From Pelomonas sp963422775 (GTDB taxonomy: Bacteria; Pseudomonadota; Gammaproteobacteria; Burkholderiales; Burkholderiaceae_C), in the NCBI GenBank assembly GCA_963422775.4, contig CAUJSJ030000058.1, positions 1-64,000 on the forward strand: 64,000 bases of DNA, written 5' to 3'. The translations under genes and the position numbers were made by a program. Shown one piece after another: positions 45,796 to 54,479 of the stretch (its first letter is position 1; each line of letters begins with the position of its first letter). Under the pieces are notes generated by a model. That model saw only the letters and a list, made by a program, of their open reading frames with translations. It ran no database searches and was not told the DNA's origin.

Positions 45796-46779
45796 ATGAC
45801 CCTGATCAGCATCGTCACCAGCTGCCTGAACGAGGCCGACAACGTCGCCGAGTTGCACCAGCGCATCAAGGCCCAGTTCGCTCCCGGCGGCCCCGCGGCC
45901 GACTTCGAGTTCGAGCACATCTTCCTGGACAACGGCTCCACCGACGACACCGTCGCCCGCGTGAAGGCCCTCGCCGCGGCCGACCCGCGCGTCAAGCTCA
46001 TCGTCAACGCACGCAACTTCGGCCACGTGCGCTCGCCGCTGCATGGCATGTACCAGGCCAGCGGACAGGCCGTCATCTGCATGGCCTCCGACCTGCAGGA
46101 CCCGCCCGAGCTGATCGGACAGTTCGTCGCCCACTGGCGCGCCGGCGAGCTGATCGCACTCGGCGTGAAGCCGCGCTCGCGCGAGACCTGGGCGATGGCG
46201 GTGCTGCGCCGCTTCTACTACCGCGCGCTGGGTCGCATGGCCGACGTGCCGCTGATCGCCAACTTCACCGGCTTCGGCCTCTACGACCGTTCGGTCGTCG
46301 AGATCATCCGCGGCCTGGGCGACCCCTACCCCTATTTCCGCGGGCTGATCGCCGAGCTGGGCATCCACTACGCGACCGTCGAGTTCGAGCAGCCGGCGCG
46401 CGTGCGCGGCATCACGAAGAACAACTTCTACACGCTGTACGACCTGGCCATGCTGGGCCTGACGAGTCACTCCAAGCTGCCGCTGCGGCTGGCCACGCTG
46501 GCCGGCTTCAGCCTGAGTGCGATGAGCCTGCTGGTGTCGCTGGGCTACCTGGTGGCCAAGCTGGTGTTCTGGGACTACTTCACCGTCGGTACGGCGCCCA
46601 TCATCATCGGTCTGTTCTTCTTCGGTGCAGTGCAGCTGTTCTTCATCGGCCTGTTGGGCGAGTACGTGGCCGCCATCCACACCCAGGTCAGCAAGCGGCC
46701 GCTGGTGGTGGAGAAGGAGCGCGTGAACCTGCCACCGGGCGATGCGCTGCCACGCCACTCCGGCGAGCGCCAGGCGTGA
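45796..46779 (+). CDS. Family 2 glycosyltransferase, polyprenyl-phosphate type (GtrB/ArnC-like)
   Basis: 327 aa. N-terminal GT-A domain with SIVTSCLNEADN, FLDNGSTDDTV, HGMYQASGQAVICMASDLQDPPELI (the D-x-D-like metal site is SDLQD), and RSRETWAMAVLRRFYYRALG. The C-terminus has two TM helices (FSLSAMSLLVSLGYLVAKLVFW and FFFGAVQLFFIGLLGEYVAA). This is the layout of enzymes that load a sugar onto undecaprenyl phosphate. It overlaps the next gene by 4 bp (GTGA), so the polytopic protein is probably its partner GT-C or flippase. It opens the polysaccharide locus. Confidence 0.9.
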   Translation: MTLISIVTSCLNEADNVAELHQRIKAQFAPGGPAADFEFEHIFLDNGSTDDTVARVKALAAADPRVKLIVNARNFGHVRSPLHGMYQASGQAVICMASDLQDPPELIGQFVAHWRAGELIALGVKPRSRETWAMAVLRRFYYRALGRMADVPLIANFTGFGLYDRSVVEIIRGLGDPYPYFRGLIAELGIHYATVEFEQPARVRGITKNNFYTLYDLAMLGLTSHSKLPLRLATLAGFSLSAMSLLVSLGYLVAKLVFWDYFTVGTAPIIIGLFFFGAVQLFFIGLLGEYVAAIHTQVSKRPLVVEKERVNLPPGDALPRHSGERQA

Positions 46780-48236
46780 ACGCCAGCGGCGCCCCGCGCC
46801 AGCTCGACCGGCTGGAGCTGGCGGCGCTGGGCTATCTGCTCGCGCCCATGCTGCTCTTCGCCTGGGGCTGGTGGCGCTGGCCGGTGGCGCTGGCGCTGAG
46901 CGCCGTGCTGGCTTTCAGCGCCCGCGCCGTCATGACCCGCCGTCGGCGCGGCGGTCAGCCGCTGCGCCCGGCGCTGTGGCTGGCGCTTGGCGCGGTCGCG
47001 CTGGTGTGGGTGGGCAGCAGCGGCCTGCTCGGCGGGCTGCCGCTCAACCCGGACTGGAGCGTGCGCATGGTCGTGCTGCGCGACCTCACGCTGGGCGCCT
47101 GGCCGGTGGGGTACGGCGAACTGGCCGGCGGCGAGGCGGTGCTGCGCTTCTCGATGGGCTACTACCTGATCCCGGCGGGCCTGGGCGCCTGGCTGGGCGG
47201 CGTGGAGGCGGCGCGGCTGCTGCTCGGCCTGTGGACGGCGCTGGGCGTGCTGCTCTTCTTCGCCCTGATCGTTCAGTCCTGGCCCAGCCGGCGCCCTGCC
47301 GTCGTCGCCGCGCTGCTGGCCGTGCTGGTGCTGTTCAGCGGCATGGACATCCTCGGCTTCCTGCTGGAGAAGGCGCGCACGCCGGAACTGGGCGAGCACA
47401 TCGAATGGTGGGCGCCGTGGCTGCAGTATTCGTCGCAGACCACGCTGCTGTTCTGGGCGCCCAACCATGCGCTGCCGGCCTGGCTGGGCGCGGCGCTGGT
47501 GTGGCGGCATCGTGACGCGGGGCTGGCTGCGGCCCCTGCGGCGGCGCTGCTGGCCGCCGCGGCCTTGTGGTCACCGCTGGCTTGCGTCGGGCTGCTGCCG
47601 CTGCTCGCGCTCGTCAGCCTGAGGCGGCAGCCTTGGCGCAGCTGGCTGCGCGAGCTGGTGCGGCCAGAAGTGCTGGCCGCGCTGCCGGTGCTGGCGTTGC
47701 TGGCGGTGTTCGTGAGCTTCGGCATCGTCACCGAGGTGTTGCCCGAGGCGGGGCGGGCCATGGCCGCGGTGGCGGCGTCCGCGGCCACCTGGTATCAGTG
47801 GATCTGCTTCACGATGCTCGAGTGGGGCTTCCTGGCCTGCGTGCTGCTGGCGGCTGGGCCGCGGCGGCTGGGCTGGGAGTTCTGGGCGGCCTGCGCGCTG
47901 CTGTTCGTGCTGCCGCTGCTGCGCTTCGGGCCGGGCAACGACCTGGTCATGCGCGCCGGCATCGCACCGGTCACGTTGCTGATGCTCTGCGTCGCCCAGG
48001 CGCTTGGCCGGGGCGACCTGCCGCGCCGCCTGCGGGTCGCGCTGCTGCTCATGCTGCTGGTGGGCGTGGCCACGCCCGCGCAGGAGCTGGTGCGCCAAGC
48101 GCAGGGCGGCTCGCGCTGGCCCGACGAGGGCGGCAGCATGGCCGGCTACAACGGCCAGGCTTGGCACTATGTCGGGCGGCTGACGCCGGGGCCGATGGCC
48201 CACCTGCTGCGGCAACCGCAGCCGATGCCGCGCTGA
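46776..48236 (+). CDS. Polytopic membrane protein, GT-C glycosyltransferase-like
   Basis: 486 aa, GTG start overlapping the GT2 stop. Twelve or so TM helices with short loops. The first large loop (LNPDWSVRMVVLRDLTLGAWPVGYG) has an Asp in the position usual for GT-C catalysis. The loop EHIEWWAPWLQYSSQTTLLFWAPNHALPAWL is rich in aromatic residues, as seen in polyprenyl-sugar-using enzymes. I do not recognise the family. Coupling to a GtrB-type enzyme suggests it uses the polyprenyl-linked sugar in the periplasm. It converges on an SDR gene with a 3-bp gap. Confidence 0.65.
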   Translation: MNASGAPRQLDRLELAALGYLLAPMLLFAWGWWRWPVALALSAVLAFSARAVMTRRRRGGQPLRPALWLALGAVALVWVGSSGLLGGLPLNPDWSVRMVVLRDLTLGAWPVGYGELAGGEAVLRFSMGYYLIPAGLGAWLGGVEAARLLLGLWTALGVLLFFALIVQSWPSRRPAVVAALLAVLVLFSGMDILGFLLEKARTPELGEHIEWWAPWLQYSSQTTLLFWAPNHALPAWLGAALVWRHRDAGLAAAPAAALLAAAALWSPLACVGLLPLLALVSLRRQPWRSWLRELVRPEVLAALPVLALLAVFVSFGIVTEVLPEAGRAMAAVAASAATWYQWICFTMLEWGFLACVLLAAGPRRLGWEFWAACALLFVLPLLRFGPGNDLVMRAGIAPVTLLMLCVAQALGRGDLPRRLRVALLLMLLVGVATPAQELVRQAQGGSRWPDEGGSMAGYNGQAWHYVGRLTPGPMAHLLRQPQPMPR

Positions 48237-48239
48237 ATT

Positions 48240-49265
48240 TCAGTGGCGGTGCCAGCGCGCCGTGCGCTGGATGGCAAGGTCCAGCGGCGTCCAGGCAGCC
48301 AGGCCCAGGCCTTCGGCGCGGGCGATGGCCGGCAGGTAGAAGCGCCGCGCCTCGCCGGGCTGCTCGGGGCCGGCCAGCACCTCGGTCGCCGGTGCGAGCA
48401 GGTCGCGCACGCGCTGGGCCAGCTCGATGACGCGAAGGCCCTGGCCGCCGCCGATGTTGATTGGTTGCCCGGCCGGTGCGCTCAACAGCAGGTGCAGCAG
48501 CCACCAAGCCAGGTCGGCGCCGTAGAGGTAGCTGCGCACGGCCTGGCCGGAGGAGTTCAGGCGCAGCGGGCCGCCGGCCAGCGCGTCGCGGATGAAGTTG
48601 CCGATCGCGAAATGGCCGTGCAAGTCCAAGCCCGGGCCGACGAAGGCGAAGCAACGCGTCGGCACGACGGCGCAGCCGTGCTGCTGTGCATGCAGCGCGG
48701 CGAGCAGTTCGCCCACGCGCTTGGCCTCGCCGTAGGCGCTGCCGGGCAGGGTGGGATCACAGGCCTGCGCGGCGTCCTCGGCGATGGGCGCGGGCGGCTG
48801 CGCACCGTACTGCGCGCCGGAGCCGGTCAGCAGCAGCCGGCGCACGCCGTGGGCCGCGGCGAAGGCCAGCACCTGGCGTGTGCCGGCGAGCGCGTCGTCG
48901 AACACGGCCTGTGCGTCGGTGTGCGCGCTGGCATGGGTGTCGGTGGCCGCGTGCAGCAGCAGGTCGAACTGCCCTTCGCCGGGCCAGGGCTGGCGTGCGT
49001 CACCGGGCAGCAGCCGCAGCCAGGGCAGCCTGGCGGCCCAGGGTTCGGCGGCGAGGAAACGCTGCGGGTCGCGGCTCAGGCCGGCGACCTCGAAGCGCAG
49101 CCCGCCCTCGTGCAGGTGGGCCAGCAGCGCCAGCAGGTGCTTGCCGAAGAAGCCGGTGGCGCCGCTGAGGTACAGCCGCTGGCCGTCCAACGCGTCAAGT
49201 GCGGGCGCCAGCGGCGCAATGCGCTCGAAGTCCTCGGCCAGGAAGCTCGCGAGATCCGGCTTCAC
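48240..49265 (-). CDS. NAD-dependent epimerase/dehydratase (extended SDR)
   Basis: 341 aa, GTG start overlapping the NeuB-like gene stop by 4 bp (GTGA). Rossmann motif GATGFFGKHLLALL, and the catalytic pair Tyr-X3-Lys as YGEAKRVGE, with LLLTGSGAQYGAQ upstream. The substrate-binding region GNFIRDALAGGPLRL and the family tail VIELAQRVRDLL are normal. It acts on a nucleotide sugar. It is co-transcribed with a sialic-acid-synthase-like gene, so a modified sugar donor for the surface glycan is likely. The exact reaction (epimerase, dehydratase or 4-keto reductase) cannot be told. Confidence 0.85.
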   Translation of the reverse strand: MKPDLASFLAEDFERIAPLAPALDALDGQRLYLSGATGFFGKHLLALLAHLHEGGLRFEVAGLSRDPQRFLAAEPWAARLPWLRLLPGDARQPWPGEGQFDLLLHAATDTHASAHTDAQAVFDDALAGTRQVLAFAAAHGVRRLLLTGSGAQYGAQPPAPIAEDAAQACDPTLPGSAYGEAKRVGELLAALHAQQHGCAVVPTRCFAFVGPGLDLHGHFAIGNFIRDALAGGPLRLNSSGQAVRSYLYGADLAWWLLHLLLSAPAGQPINIGGGQGLRVIELAQRVRDLLAPATEVLAGPEQPGEARRFYLPAIARAEGLGLAAWTPLDLAIQRTARWHRH

Positions 49266-50350
49266 AGGCCGCGGTTGTAGATCAGGTTGCGCAGCGCCGG
49301 CGTGCTGGCGTAAGGGCTGTCCAGGTCGTCGATCATCAGCGCCGTGTCGGCCTTGAGCTCGCGCACCGAGCGCTGGCCGTTCATGACCTCGCGGCAGGAG
49401 AGCTGGCCCTTCTGCAGCGGGATGGCCAGGTAGAAGTCGCGGTCCACGCTGTTGTGGTGGAACTCGTAGCCGGCCGGCAGGTCGCGCTTGAGGTAGACGC
49501 CGCGCACCAGTTGGTCCAGGTATTCGATCTCGCGCTTGCTGGGGATGCGCTTGGTGTCGCCGCTGGGGCCGCACATTTCGCGCGCCTTGTGATAGGCCTT
49601 GAACCAGGTGTCGACCTGGTGCGGCAGCGAGCAGTAGGGCGACACGGCGATGCCGTCGGCCTCGATGTCGATGTGGCGTTCCCAGGTTCGCGCGCCCTTG
49701 GCGTAGGACATCAGCATCGAGCTGCTCCAGTCGCCGTACTCGTGCGAAGAGAAGCCGATGACGAGCTGCGGGTAGCGGTGGCGCAGGTAGTCGATCTGGT
49801 TGAGCTCCAGTTCGCCGTCCTCGGACGGGTACAGCGACACGCAGTGGTTCAGCGACAGCGGGATGTGGCGGTTGGCGAAGAAGGTGACGAGGTCGTCGAT
49901 GTCCTTCTCCGACGAGCCGCCGGTGGACACGATGACCGGCTTCCTCGTCTTGGCGATGCGGTCGAGCAGGAACCAGTCGTTCAGGTCGGAGCTGGCCACC
50001 TTGATGATGGGCAGGTCGAAGGCTTCGCACAGGTCCACGGAGGCTTCGTCGAAGGCCGTGGCCATCGGGATGCAGCCCTGCTCGCGGATGGCGTTGATGA
50101 GGATGCCGTATTCGCCCCGCGTGAGCTTTGTCGCTTCGGTCTTCTTGACGTAGCGCAAGTCCTCGCGGCCCTTGAAGGTGGGGGAGATAAAGTGATCGAC
50201 GTCGCGAAACTGCAGCTTGATCGCCGCGCGTACGTTGTTGAAGCGCACGACCTGGGCGAAGGCGTTGATGATGGCCAGACCACGGTCGATCCGACCCCAG
50301 TGGTTGTTGGCCAGTTCCAGGACAAACAGGTCACTGAATATCTTGTTCAT
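49262..50350 (-). CDS. N-acetylneuraminate synthase family protein (NeuB/SpsE-like) with SAF domain
   Basis: 362 aa. The TIM-barrel domain of the NeuB family condenses PEP with an N-acylated sugar to make a nonulosonic acid. Key features: VLELANNHWGRIDRGL, AIKLQF, KVASSDLNDWFLLDRIAK, PVIVSTGGSS and HCVSLYPSEDGELELNQIDYLRHRY, then SSHEYG. The C-terminal SAF (antifreeze-like) domain is at about 285-350 (RGVYLKRDLPAGYEF, IPLQKGQLSCREV). No CMP-sialic-acid synthetase or NeuC epimerase is in the window, so the product and its activation are unclear. It diverges from the HAD gene over 75 bp. Confidence 0.85.
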   Translation of the reverse strand: MNKIFSDLFVLELANNHWGRIDRGLAIINAFAQVVRFNNVRAAIKLQFRDVDHFISPTFKGREDLRYVKKTEATKLTRGEYGILINAIREQGCIPMATAFDEASVDLCEAFDLPIIKVASSDLNDWFLLDRIAKTRKPVIVSTGGSSEKDIDDLVTFFANRHIPLSLNHCVSLYPSEDGELELNQIDYLRHRYPQLVIGFSSHEYGDWSSSMLMSYAKGARTWERHIDIEADGIAVSPYCSLPHQVDTWFKAYHKAREMCGPSGDTKRIPSKREIEYLDQLVRGVYLKRDLPAGYEFHHNSVDRDFYLAIPLQKGQLSCREVMNGQRSVRELKADTALMIDDLDSPYASTPALRNLIYNRGL

Positions 50351-50425
50351 GCAATGCCTCAAATGCGGCAGGAAGTCGGGGCGCGGGAATTGTGCGCTCG
50401 GCACGTCGCTGTCGACGGTGATGTG

Positions 50426-51262
50426 ATGCCGCCTTCCGTGAGGGATCCGGCACCCGTCGTGACATCTTTTCTGGCGCGCGGTGGCTCGGTGGTGACCTTT
50501 GACGTGTTCGATACGCTGCTGTGGCGGCGCGTGCTGTTCCCGGCGGATGCATTCGGCCTGCTGCCGCACGGGCGCGCGACGGCGTGGCGCGCATCCGTCG
50601 AGGCCGCCGTGACCGCCACGTGCCGGCGCCTGCTGCGGCGCGAGCCCCGGCTGGCGGACATCTACCGCTTCTACCGCTTCGATCCGGCGGCGGAGCTGGC
50701 GATGGAAGTCAGCCTCGCCCAGGCCAATCCCTGGTGCCTGGACCTGGTGAAGGCCCTGCTGGCGCGCGGCGTGACCGTGGCTGGGGTGTCGGACATGTAC
50801 CTGTCGGCGCCGCACATCGCCACGCTGCTGCAGGCTGCCGGCTACCCGTCGCTGCCGCTGTTCGTGTCCTCCGAGGCCAACCGCAGCAAGCACGGCGATG
50901 GCGGCCTGTTCCTGCACGTGGGCGAGCATCTCGGCGCGAAGCCGCCGAACTGGATGCACGTCGGCGACAACCCGCATGCCGACATCGCGATGGCCCGCCG
51001 GCACGGCCTGTCGACCTGCCACGTGAAGGCGCCGCGCGACATGCTGCTGGCCCTGCTGCCAGACCTGTCGCGCCAGCCCCGCACGCCGCAGCAGGCCGTG
51101 TTCCTGGGCGAAGTGGCCATCGCGCTGCATGTGCGCCTGGCCGAAGCGGCCGCACCTCCCGATCTGGCCGGGCGACTCGCGCGCGCACTGGCCGGGGCGA
51201 CCGACGCGCAGGCCGTGGTCCGGCAGGCCCTGGCACCGGTGGCCGGAGAGACGCTGCCGTGA
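50426..51262 (+). CDS. HAD-superfamily hydrolase-like protein (N-terminal part of COG5610-type proteins)
   Basis: 278 aa from the ATG at 50426. HAD motif I is FDVFDTLLWRR: the nucleophile Asp is present (residue 26), but the usual second Asp is Phe, as in haloacid dehalogenases. Motif II Ser is in VAGVSDMYLS, Lys in SKHGDGGLF, and motif IV GDNPHADIAMARRHG is intact. The last 60 residues are helical. From memory this matches the N-terminal HAD part of COG5610 proteins, large hydrolases found in polysaccharide clusters. The following flippase gene overlaps it by 4 bp (GTGA), and the C-terminal-type domain is encoded one gene further on. Start not certain. Confidence 0.78.
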   Translation: MPPSVRDPAPVVTSFLARGGSVVTFDVFDTLLWRRVLFPADAFGLLPHGRATAWRASVEAAVTATCRRLLRREPRLADIYRFYRFDPAAELAMEVSLAQANPWCLDLVKALLARGVTVAGVSDMYLSAPHIATLLQAAGYPSLPLFVSSEANRSKHGDGGLFLHVGEHLGAKPPNWMHVGDNPHADIAMARRHGLSTCHVKAPRDMLLALLPDLSRQPRTPQQAVFLGEVAIALHVRLAEAAAPPDLAGRLARALAGATDAQAVVRQALAPVAGETLP

Positions 51263-52554
51263 AGCCGCCGCGCGGCCTGTCCATCGTGCTGATCGAGGGG
51301 GTGGTGTTCGCCTTCTTCTCGGCGCTGCTGGGGCTGCTTTGCGCCCGCCACTGGGGGCCTCAGCTGGCGGGCATCACGGCGTTGTCCTTCACGATCGCCG
51401 CGCTGTGCGCGATGGTGGCGCAGATGGGCACGGACCAGATCGTCATCACGCGCTTCGTGGGGGAGCAGGACCCGGCCCGGCTGGTCCGGTCGGTGCTGGT
51501 GCTGCGCAGCCTGTCCTCGTTGCTCGCGCTGCTGGGGCTGGTGGCGAGCACCGCCGCATTCGCCGGCACGCTGGGGCCCTGGTGGCTGCTGCCGCTGCTG
51601 GCGTTTGTGCAGTGCCTGCTGAGTGCTGCCGACGTGCTCAGGCTGCGGGCCCAGGCGCTGAACAGCCTGCACCGGCAGTCGCCTTGGCGCATCGTTGCCG
51701 TGACGCTGTTCTTCGCGGTCAAGCTGGTCGTGCTTGTCCGCGAGCCCGCCGCGGTCAGCGTGTGGCTGGTTGCGTTGATCAGCCTGGTGGAGTCGGCCGT
51801 GCTGCTGGGTATTTCGGTGGCGGTCAGCCGCCGTTTCGACCCCTGGCCTGCCGGGGTGGTGGTCGGCGCCGACGTGCTGCGGTCCGAGGTGCGCCAGCTG
51901 GCGCGTGCGTCGCTGCCGCTGTTCGCGGCCGGCTTTGCCGTCACGGCCTTCCTGCGGCTGGACTATTTCGCGCTGGCCGAGCTGGCGGACAGCCGCCAAC
52001 TCGGCCTGTATGCGTCGTCCATGCGGGTGCTGGAGCTGTACATGGCGGTGGGCAACCTCGCGCTGCTGCAGTTCCTGCCTCAGCTCGTGCGCAGCCATCG
52101 TGAGTCGCCTGCGCTTTACACGCAGCACCTGCGCGCCGCCTTCGGCCTGGCCTACCTGATCGCGGCCGGCATCGTCGCGTTCAACGCGCTGGCCGGCGCA
52201 CCGCTGATCACCTGGGCGCTGGGCGCGGAATACGCCCCCGTGTCCGCGGCCTCCACGCTGCTGTGCCTGCTCGGCATCCCGCTGCTGTCGGGCACGGTGC
52301 GCGGCTTCGCGATCTCCATCCAGGGCCTGCACGCGCACCACCTGTACTGCGCGCTGCTGGGCCTGGCGCTGGGGCTGCCGCTGCTGGCCTGGCTGGTGCC
52401 GGCCTACGGCTTCCGCGGCGCGTTGTGGGCCGACGGGTTCACCTATGTGGCCACTGCCATGCTGTCGTCGCTGGCCTTCCCGGCGTTGCGCGGCATCGGC
52501 CGCGCGCAGTGGCGGCCGCGCGTCGATGTGGCCAGCTGGCGGGCGCGCGCATGA
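51259..52554 (+). CDS. Oligosaccharide flippase / polysaccharide export protein (Wzx-like)
   Basis: 431 aa, GTG start overlapping the HAD gene stop. Twelve to fourteen TM helices with the layout of the MOP/MATE-type polysaccharide flippases: LSIVLIEGVVFAFFSALLGLLCARHWGPQLAGI at the start, QMGTDQIVITRF in the first loop, and RLDYFALAELADSRQLGLYASSMRVLELYMAV in the middle, which is characteristic. It moves undecaprenyl-linked glycan units to the periplasmic face. It lies between the HAD gene and the first unknown-family gene with ATGA/GTGA overlaps on both sides. Confidence 0.85.
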   Translation: MKPPRGLSIVLIEGVVFAFFSALLGLLCARHWGPQLAGITALSFTIAALCAMVAQMGTDQIVITRFVGEQDPARLVRSVLVLRSLSSLLALLGLVASTAAFAGTLGPWWLLPLLAFVQCLLSAADVLRLRAQALNSLHRQSPWRIVAVTLFFAVKLVVLVREPAAVSVWLVALISLVESAVLLGISVAVSRRFDPWPAGVVVGADVLRSEVRQLARASLPLFAAGFAVTAFLRLDYFALAELADSRQLGLYASSMRVLELYMAVGNLALLQFLPQLVRSHRESPALYTQHLRAAFGLAYLIAAGIVAFNALAGAPLITWALGAEYAPVSAASTLLCLLGIPLLSGTVRGFAISIQGLHAHHLYCALLGLALGLPLLAWLVPAYGFRGALWADGFTYVATAMLSSLAFPALRGIGRAQWRPRVDVASWRARA

Positions 52555-53729
52555 GCGCCGTTCTCGGCGCTGACATGCACGCGTTGGCTCGGGATGCCAG
52601 CGCGCTGCTGGCCTGGATGTGCGTGGACTTGCAGATGCGCAGCCGCGAACTGGGCGTCGACCGGGTGCTGTTCATGACGCGCGAGGGGCTGCTGTTCAAG
52701 GCCTATTTCGAGCGCTTCTGGGCGGCGCCCGCTGCCGCGCCCGCGGCGGAGCTGCTGCGGGTCAGCCGGCTGTCCACCTTCGCTGCGTCGCTGCACGACC
52801 AGGGCGCGGCCGGGCTGGACCGCCTGTTCACCCAATACCCGCAGGCCGGCTGGCCACAGCTGCTGGCTTCGCTGGGAGAGCCGCTTCCCGCGCCGCCCTC
52901 GCCGCCCGGCGGCGCCGGGCCGGTGCTCGGCCGAGCCATCGGTGCCGATCCGGCCCTGGCGGCCTGGCTCGCCGACGTGGCAGCGCGCAAGCATGCTGAG
53001 GTGGCGGCCTACCTGCAGGCGCAGCACGCCGACGCCATGCGCGCCCAGCGCGTTCTGGTCGTGGACATCGGCTGGCGCGGCACCATCCAGGACAACCTGG
53101 CCCTGGCGTTCCCGCAGCTGCAGTGGGAGGGCGTCTACGTGGGCCTGTATCCCTACATGAACCCCCAGCCCGCCAACGTGCGCAAGCACGGCCTGCTGTT
53201 CGACTCGTCGAACGCCGACCGCATGCCGGGCGGCAACCTGATGCCGATCGAATACCTGTTCCACCAGGCGCTCGGCACCGTGGCCGGCTATCGCGGCGGC
53301 GAGGCGCACACGTTGGCCGCCGCCGGCGAGGAGGACGCGTTCAGCGCCGCGTTCCAGGCCGCCGTGCTGGAGGACGCGCCGCACCGCGCTGCCGAATGGG
53401 CCGGGCAGCCAGGAGACGCGACGCTGGCTGCGTGGCGGCAGGCGTCGCTGGCCTTCTGGTCGGGCTGCCAGCAGATGCCGCTGGCGCTGTTCCAGGCCTT
53501 GTGCCGCTACGCGCACGAAGAGACCTTTGGCCTGGGTCAGGTGGTCAACATGGCGGCCGCCATGTCGCCGCGGGCGGCTCTGCGCAGCCTGGTGTCGTCG
53601 CGGGAGCGCGCGCTTTTCCTGCAATATGTCGGCGCGTTGCCGCTCGCGCTGCGCCACGAAGCCGGCCTGGGGTGGTGGCTGCGCGGCTGGCTGCAGCTTC
53701 GTCACTTGCGCTCTCGCGGGAGAACTTGA
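52551..53729 (+). CDS. Protein of unknown function, COG5610 C-terminal-type domain, copy A
   Basis: 392 aa, overlapping the flippase gene by 4 bp (ATGA). No signal peptide or TM segment. Two motifs stand out: VLFMTREGLLFKAYF (about residues 38-52) and VLVVDIGWRGTIQDNL (about 168-183). Both recur in the gene at 55765 as LVFIARDGEFL and AFVDIGWQGSIARTL, so the two genes are paralogues. From memory the same two motifs follow the HAD domain in COG5610 proteins. The biochemical role is unknown; conserved Asp/Glu and Arg suggest a catalytic site. Its place among flippase and methyltransferase genes points to glycan or lipid-linked intermediate processing. Confidence 0.65.
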   Translation: MSAVLGADMHALARDASALLAWMCVDLQMRSRELGVDRVLFMTREGLLFKAYFERFWAAPAAAPAAELLRVSRLSTFAASLHDQGAAGLDRLFTQYPQAGWPQLLASLGEPLPAPPSPPGGAGPVLGRAIGADPALAAWLADVAARKHAEVAAYLQAQHADAMRAQRVLVVDIGWRGTIQDNLALAFPQLQWEGVYVGLYPYMNPQPANVRKHGLLFDSSNADRMPGGNLMPIEYLFHQALGTVAGYRGGEAHTLAAAGEEDAFSAAFQAAVLEDAPHRAAEWAGQPGDATLAAWRQASLAFWSGCQQMPLALFQALCRYAHEETFGLGQVVNMAAAMSPRAALRSLVSSRERALFLQYVGALPLALRHEAGLGWWLRGWLQLRHLRSRGRT

Positions 53730-53735
53730 GAAGTC

Positions 53736-54479
53736 ATGGGCATTTCCTACAGCGATCTTTACGGGCAGATGCAGGGCGAGCGCGCCGTGGTCGTGCGCCA
53801 CATGCACAAGTACGTGGACCTGCTGCCAGCGGCGCTGCAGGGCGAGGTGCTGGACTTCGGCTGCGGCTGGGGTTATCTGCTCGAAGCGCTGCAGCAGCGG
53901 GGCGTGCCCTGCCAGGGCATCGACATCAGCGCCGAACAGTCGGCCGTGGCGCGATCCAGTGGGGTGCCGGTCGAACACGTGGAGGACTCGATGGCTTGGC
54001 TGCGCGAGCAGATCGCAGGAGGGCGGCGCTGGGCCGCGATCTACCTGCTCGACGTCATCGAGCACCTGGAAGCCGGGGAGCAGATCGAGCTGATTGGGCT
54101 GCTTGCGCAGGCTGTGCAGCCCGGCGGCCGCCTGGTGCTGCGCAACCCCAACCCCGACAGCGTGGTGGGTATGCGCATGATGTACATCGACTACACGCAC
54201 CGTTTCACGCCCACCGCCGATGCGCTGGAGGGGCTGCTGAAGGCCAGCGGCTTCAGCTCGGTGGTCACGCGCGACGAGCTGTCGTGGATCGAGCCCTGGT
54301 CCCAGGTCTGGCGGCGCTACTTCCCGTATCCGAGAGCGCTGCTGAAGGAGGCCTTCTATCGGCTGGGGCGGCCGGTCCTGCGCGGCTGGCGGCGCCTGCT
54401 CATCGCCAGCGAGCTGGGTCTGGAAACGGCCAGCCGCCTGCCGCTCGCGCCCAACTATCTTTGCATCGCCATCCGATGA
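53736..54479 (+). CDS. Class I SAM-dependent methyltransferase
   Basis: 247 aa. Motif I is LDFGCGWGYLLEAL (SAM-binding Gly-rich loop, about residues 31-44), with the acidic end of strand 2 in CQGIDISAEQS. Post-I DVIEHLEAGEQIELIGLL and the motif-III-like GGRLVLRNPNPDS follow. The layout is that of UbiG/Methyltransf_11-type enzymes acting on small molecules or sugars. It sits 6 bp after copy A and overlaps the GT4 gene by 4 bp (ATGA). It probably methylates a sugar of the surface glycan or caps the chain. Confidence 0.88.
   Translation: MGISYSDLYGQMQGERAVVVRHMHKYVDLLPAALQGEVLDFGCGWGYLLEALQQRGVPCQGIDISAEQSAVARSSGVPVEHVEDSMAWLREQIAGGRRWAAIYLLDVIEHLEAGEQIELIGLLAQAVQPGGRLVLRNPNPDSVVGMRMMYIDYTHRFTPTADALEGLLKASGFSSVVTRDELSWIEPWSQVWRRYFPYPRALLKEAFYRLGRPVLRGWRRLLIASELGLETASRLPLAPNYLCIAIR

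Noticed and set aside
45768..46775. Extension of the 486-aa membrane protein into an 822-aa protein
   Set aside because: The extra N-terminal third is a frame shadow of the GT2 gene; the GTG at 46776 in a GTGA overlap is the natural start.
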